This document shows, piece by piece, positions 63,148 through 64,000 of a DNA stretch of 64,000 nucleotides. The notes beneath the pieces are model-generated. The model had not been told where the DNA came from and made no database searches. It worked only from the letters and a program-made list of their open reading frames with translations. Position numbers and translations under genes: made by a program. Each line of letters starts with the position of its first letter. The stretch's first letter is position 1. The DNA lies in assembly GCA_964538615.1 (NCBI GenBank), contig CAZIGK010000004.1, positions 1 through 64,000 on the forward strand, written 5' to 3'. The stretch is from CAZIGK01 sp964538615 (GTDB taxonomy: Bacteria > Pseudomonadota > Alphaproteobacteria > Rickettsiales > RI-342).

Positions 63148-63239
63148 AAGTTTAACAATCCAGGCGCATACTAAAACTGTCTACTCATGCTTGCCATGGT
63201 TAGACGCTGCACCCGTTAACCAGGTTGGTTGATAGCTTC

Positions 63240-63668
63240 ATGATACGTATCTTAAGCTTCCTCATCGTCGCGATTATGACAACGGCAGGTCTAACCTACG
63301 TTGATAGAACCAATCCCGACGCCATTAAGGAGCTGCTGCTGCACATAGATGTGCTGGGCATCACCCCGGAAGGCTCGAAAGAGCGTGCGCGTATCGAGCA
63401 AATTAACGCATTACCTATTCCCTTTGAGCAGCGTAAAATTCTTATGGAACGTACCATTTTCATGGGCGCCAGTCCGGAAATGGTTTCTCTCGCTCTGGGC
63501 GCCCCTCAGGAGCAGCAAAATGGCTCCCGTGCCAGCATGGGCACCACCATTTCCCAACAACGCTGGATTTACTTCCTCAAGGACGAACAGCGCCCTACCG
63601 TTCTCGAATTTGAAAACGGCGTCCTCATTTCCGCCTACAAAGGCTCCGCGCTGGAAGTAACCCGCTAG
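63240..63668 (+). CDS. Small exported protein with BamE/SmpA-like pattern
   Basis: About 142 residues from the ATG at 63240 (upstream frame discarded). N-terminal membrane segment MIRILSFLIVAIMTTAGLTYV (signal or anchor). The C-terminal half reads ILMERTIFMGASPEMVSLALGAPQEQQN..., W-I-Y-F-L, then TVLEFENGVLISAYKG. This is the G-x-[ST]-xx-V-xx-x-LGxP, W.Y, F.ngxL arrangement of the SmpA/OmlA (BamE-like) fold, but it lacks the lipobox of BamE itself. Function unknown. It follows the two-TM gene by 92 nt. Confidence 0.65.
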   Translation: MIRILSFLIVAIMTTAGLTYVDRTNPDAIKELLLHIDVLGITPEGSKERARIEQINALPIPFEQRKILMERTIFMGASPEMVSLALGAPQEQQNGSRASMGTTISQQRWIYFLKDEQRPTVLEFENGVLISAYKGSALEVTR

Positions 63669-63992
63669 AAAGTGATGTTTAATGGCCTGTAAGAGGCTGT
63701 TTTTCTGCACGGCTCTTGTCACAAACACCTATGTACATTCACTCCGCAGCTCGCCAAACACCCCTTCTCGCCTCATTCTCTCTCTCGTGACGATACGATC
63801 TAAGCACCCTCGGTTCATTCCCCTGTGCACATCCATTTGTTGCGCCCCGGACACGTACGGTGTCACAAAAATGTCATGCAACAGCCATCATTCATTAACA
63901 AACTCTCTCTACAATGAATATATATTCGTGCCCACCTGATAACCTGATTCAGAGCATCCATTGTCCGAAAATCATCAAAAAGGGGAGTCCAC
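63669..63992. other. Long intergenic region with a regulated promoter
   Basis: 324 bases without a gene between the BamE-like gene and the gene entering at the right edge. It contains a tandem PhoB-type promoter at 63860-63915 and a leader of about 70 nt. No terminator stands out. Confidence 0.6.
63860..63915 (+). promoter_or_regulatory. Tandem PhoB-box promoter
   Basis: GTGTCACAAAAATGTCAT gives two half-sites (GTGTCAC, ATGTCAT) with AAAA between them. Two further weaker units continue in 11-bp phase (CAGCCAT at 63882, CATTAAC at 63893). Exactly ten bases after the fourth unit is TACAAT (63910-63915). This is the layout of a two-box Pho promoter. Confidence 0.7.
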
Positions 63993-64000
63993 ATGCTGGC
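63993..64000 (+). CDS. Start of a gene cut by the right edge
   Basis: ATG CTG G.. preceded by AGGGGAG seven nt upstream, 78 nt after the -10 of the tandem Pho promoter. Only the first codons are visible, so the product cannot be named. The regulation predicts a phosphate-starvation gene. Confidence 0.5.

Overview
The window looks like a chromosomal piece of an alphaproteobacterium. The markers are a SapC-family protein, a DUF2336 protein, DUF2163/DUF2460/NlpC/TIM-barrel tail genes of the gene-transfer-agent (GTA) type, a fused MnmC, glnE with two nucleotidyltransferase domains, and several palindromic intergenic repeats of a kind common in that class. Codon use and base composition look fairly uniform, so most of it reads as resident chromosome. 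I cannot name the genus. No rRNA, tRNA, CRISPR array or transposase was recognised.

Layout. 1-3.6 kb: 3' part of a large secreted RTX protein with Ig-like repeats. 3.7-17 kb: mostly housekeeping genes: an AsmA/YhdP-like envelope protein followed by a shrunken PdxH-like protein, glnE, bcp, a cluster of palindromic repeats, then a minus-strand run (M81/MlrC-like protein with altered metal site, mnmC, YdjM-like membrane protein, ydfG). 17-26 kb: SapC, an unknown gene, an MscS channel, then a plus-strand envelope/stress group (CsbD, OmpA-like, DUF883, YqjE-like, LpxR-like, two unknowns, Dps, small lipoprotein). 26-34 kb: hemN with a Crp-like operator, DUF1294, flavin amine oxidase, an ABC ATPase facing a ZnuA-like binding protein whose gene overlaps a chemoreceptor-like gene. 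34-38 kb: two large unknown genes diverging from one intergenic region.

38-51 kb: phage/GTA-type genes on the minus strand. Reading leftwards from 51.1 kb they are the distal tail protein (DUF2460, g12-like), hub (DUF2163, g13-like), a four-gene insertion, NlpC/P60 peptidase (g14-like), the giant fibre/TIM-barrel protein (g15-like), DUF2793, a small membrane protein, a 3-TM holin and a lysozyme. Capsid, portal, terminase and tape-measure genes are absent, so this is the distal-tail and lysis half of a GTA or a related phage remnant, interleaved with unrelated genes. 51-64 kb: a DUF2336 protein, a 2928-residue unknown protein, a small protein with a sea-urchin-egg-lectin-like domain, a two-TM protein, a BamE-like small protein and the first codons of another gene.

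The most striking cross-cutting signal is regulatory. At least five, possibly seven, intergenic regions carry 7-4-7 direct repeats of the PhoB-box type (TGTCAY repeated with 11-bp period), several followed at the canonical distance by a good -10. Most stand before uncharacterised genes: the 399-aa, 278-aa, 606-aa and 502-aa unknowns, a class I amidotransferase-like gene, the DUF2336 gene and the gene entering at the right edge. This suggests a phosphate-starvation regulon, or one controlled by another OmpR-family regulator, that includes genes of unknown function.
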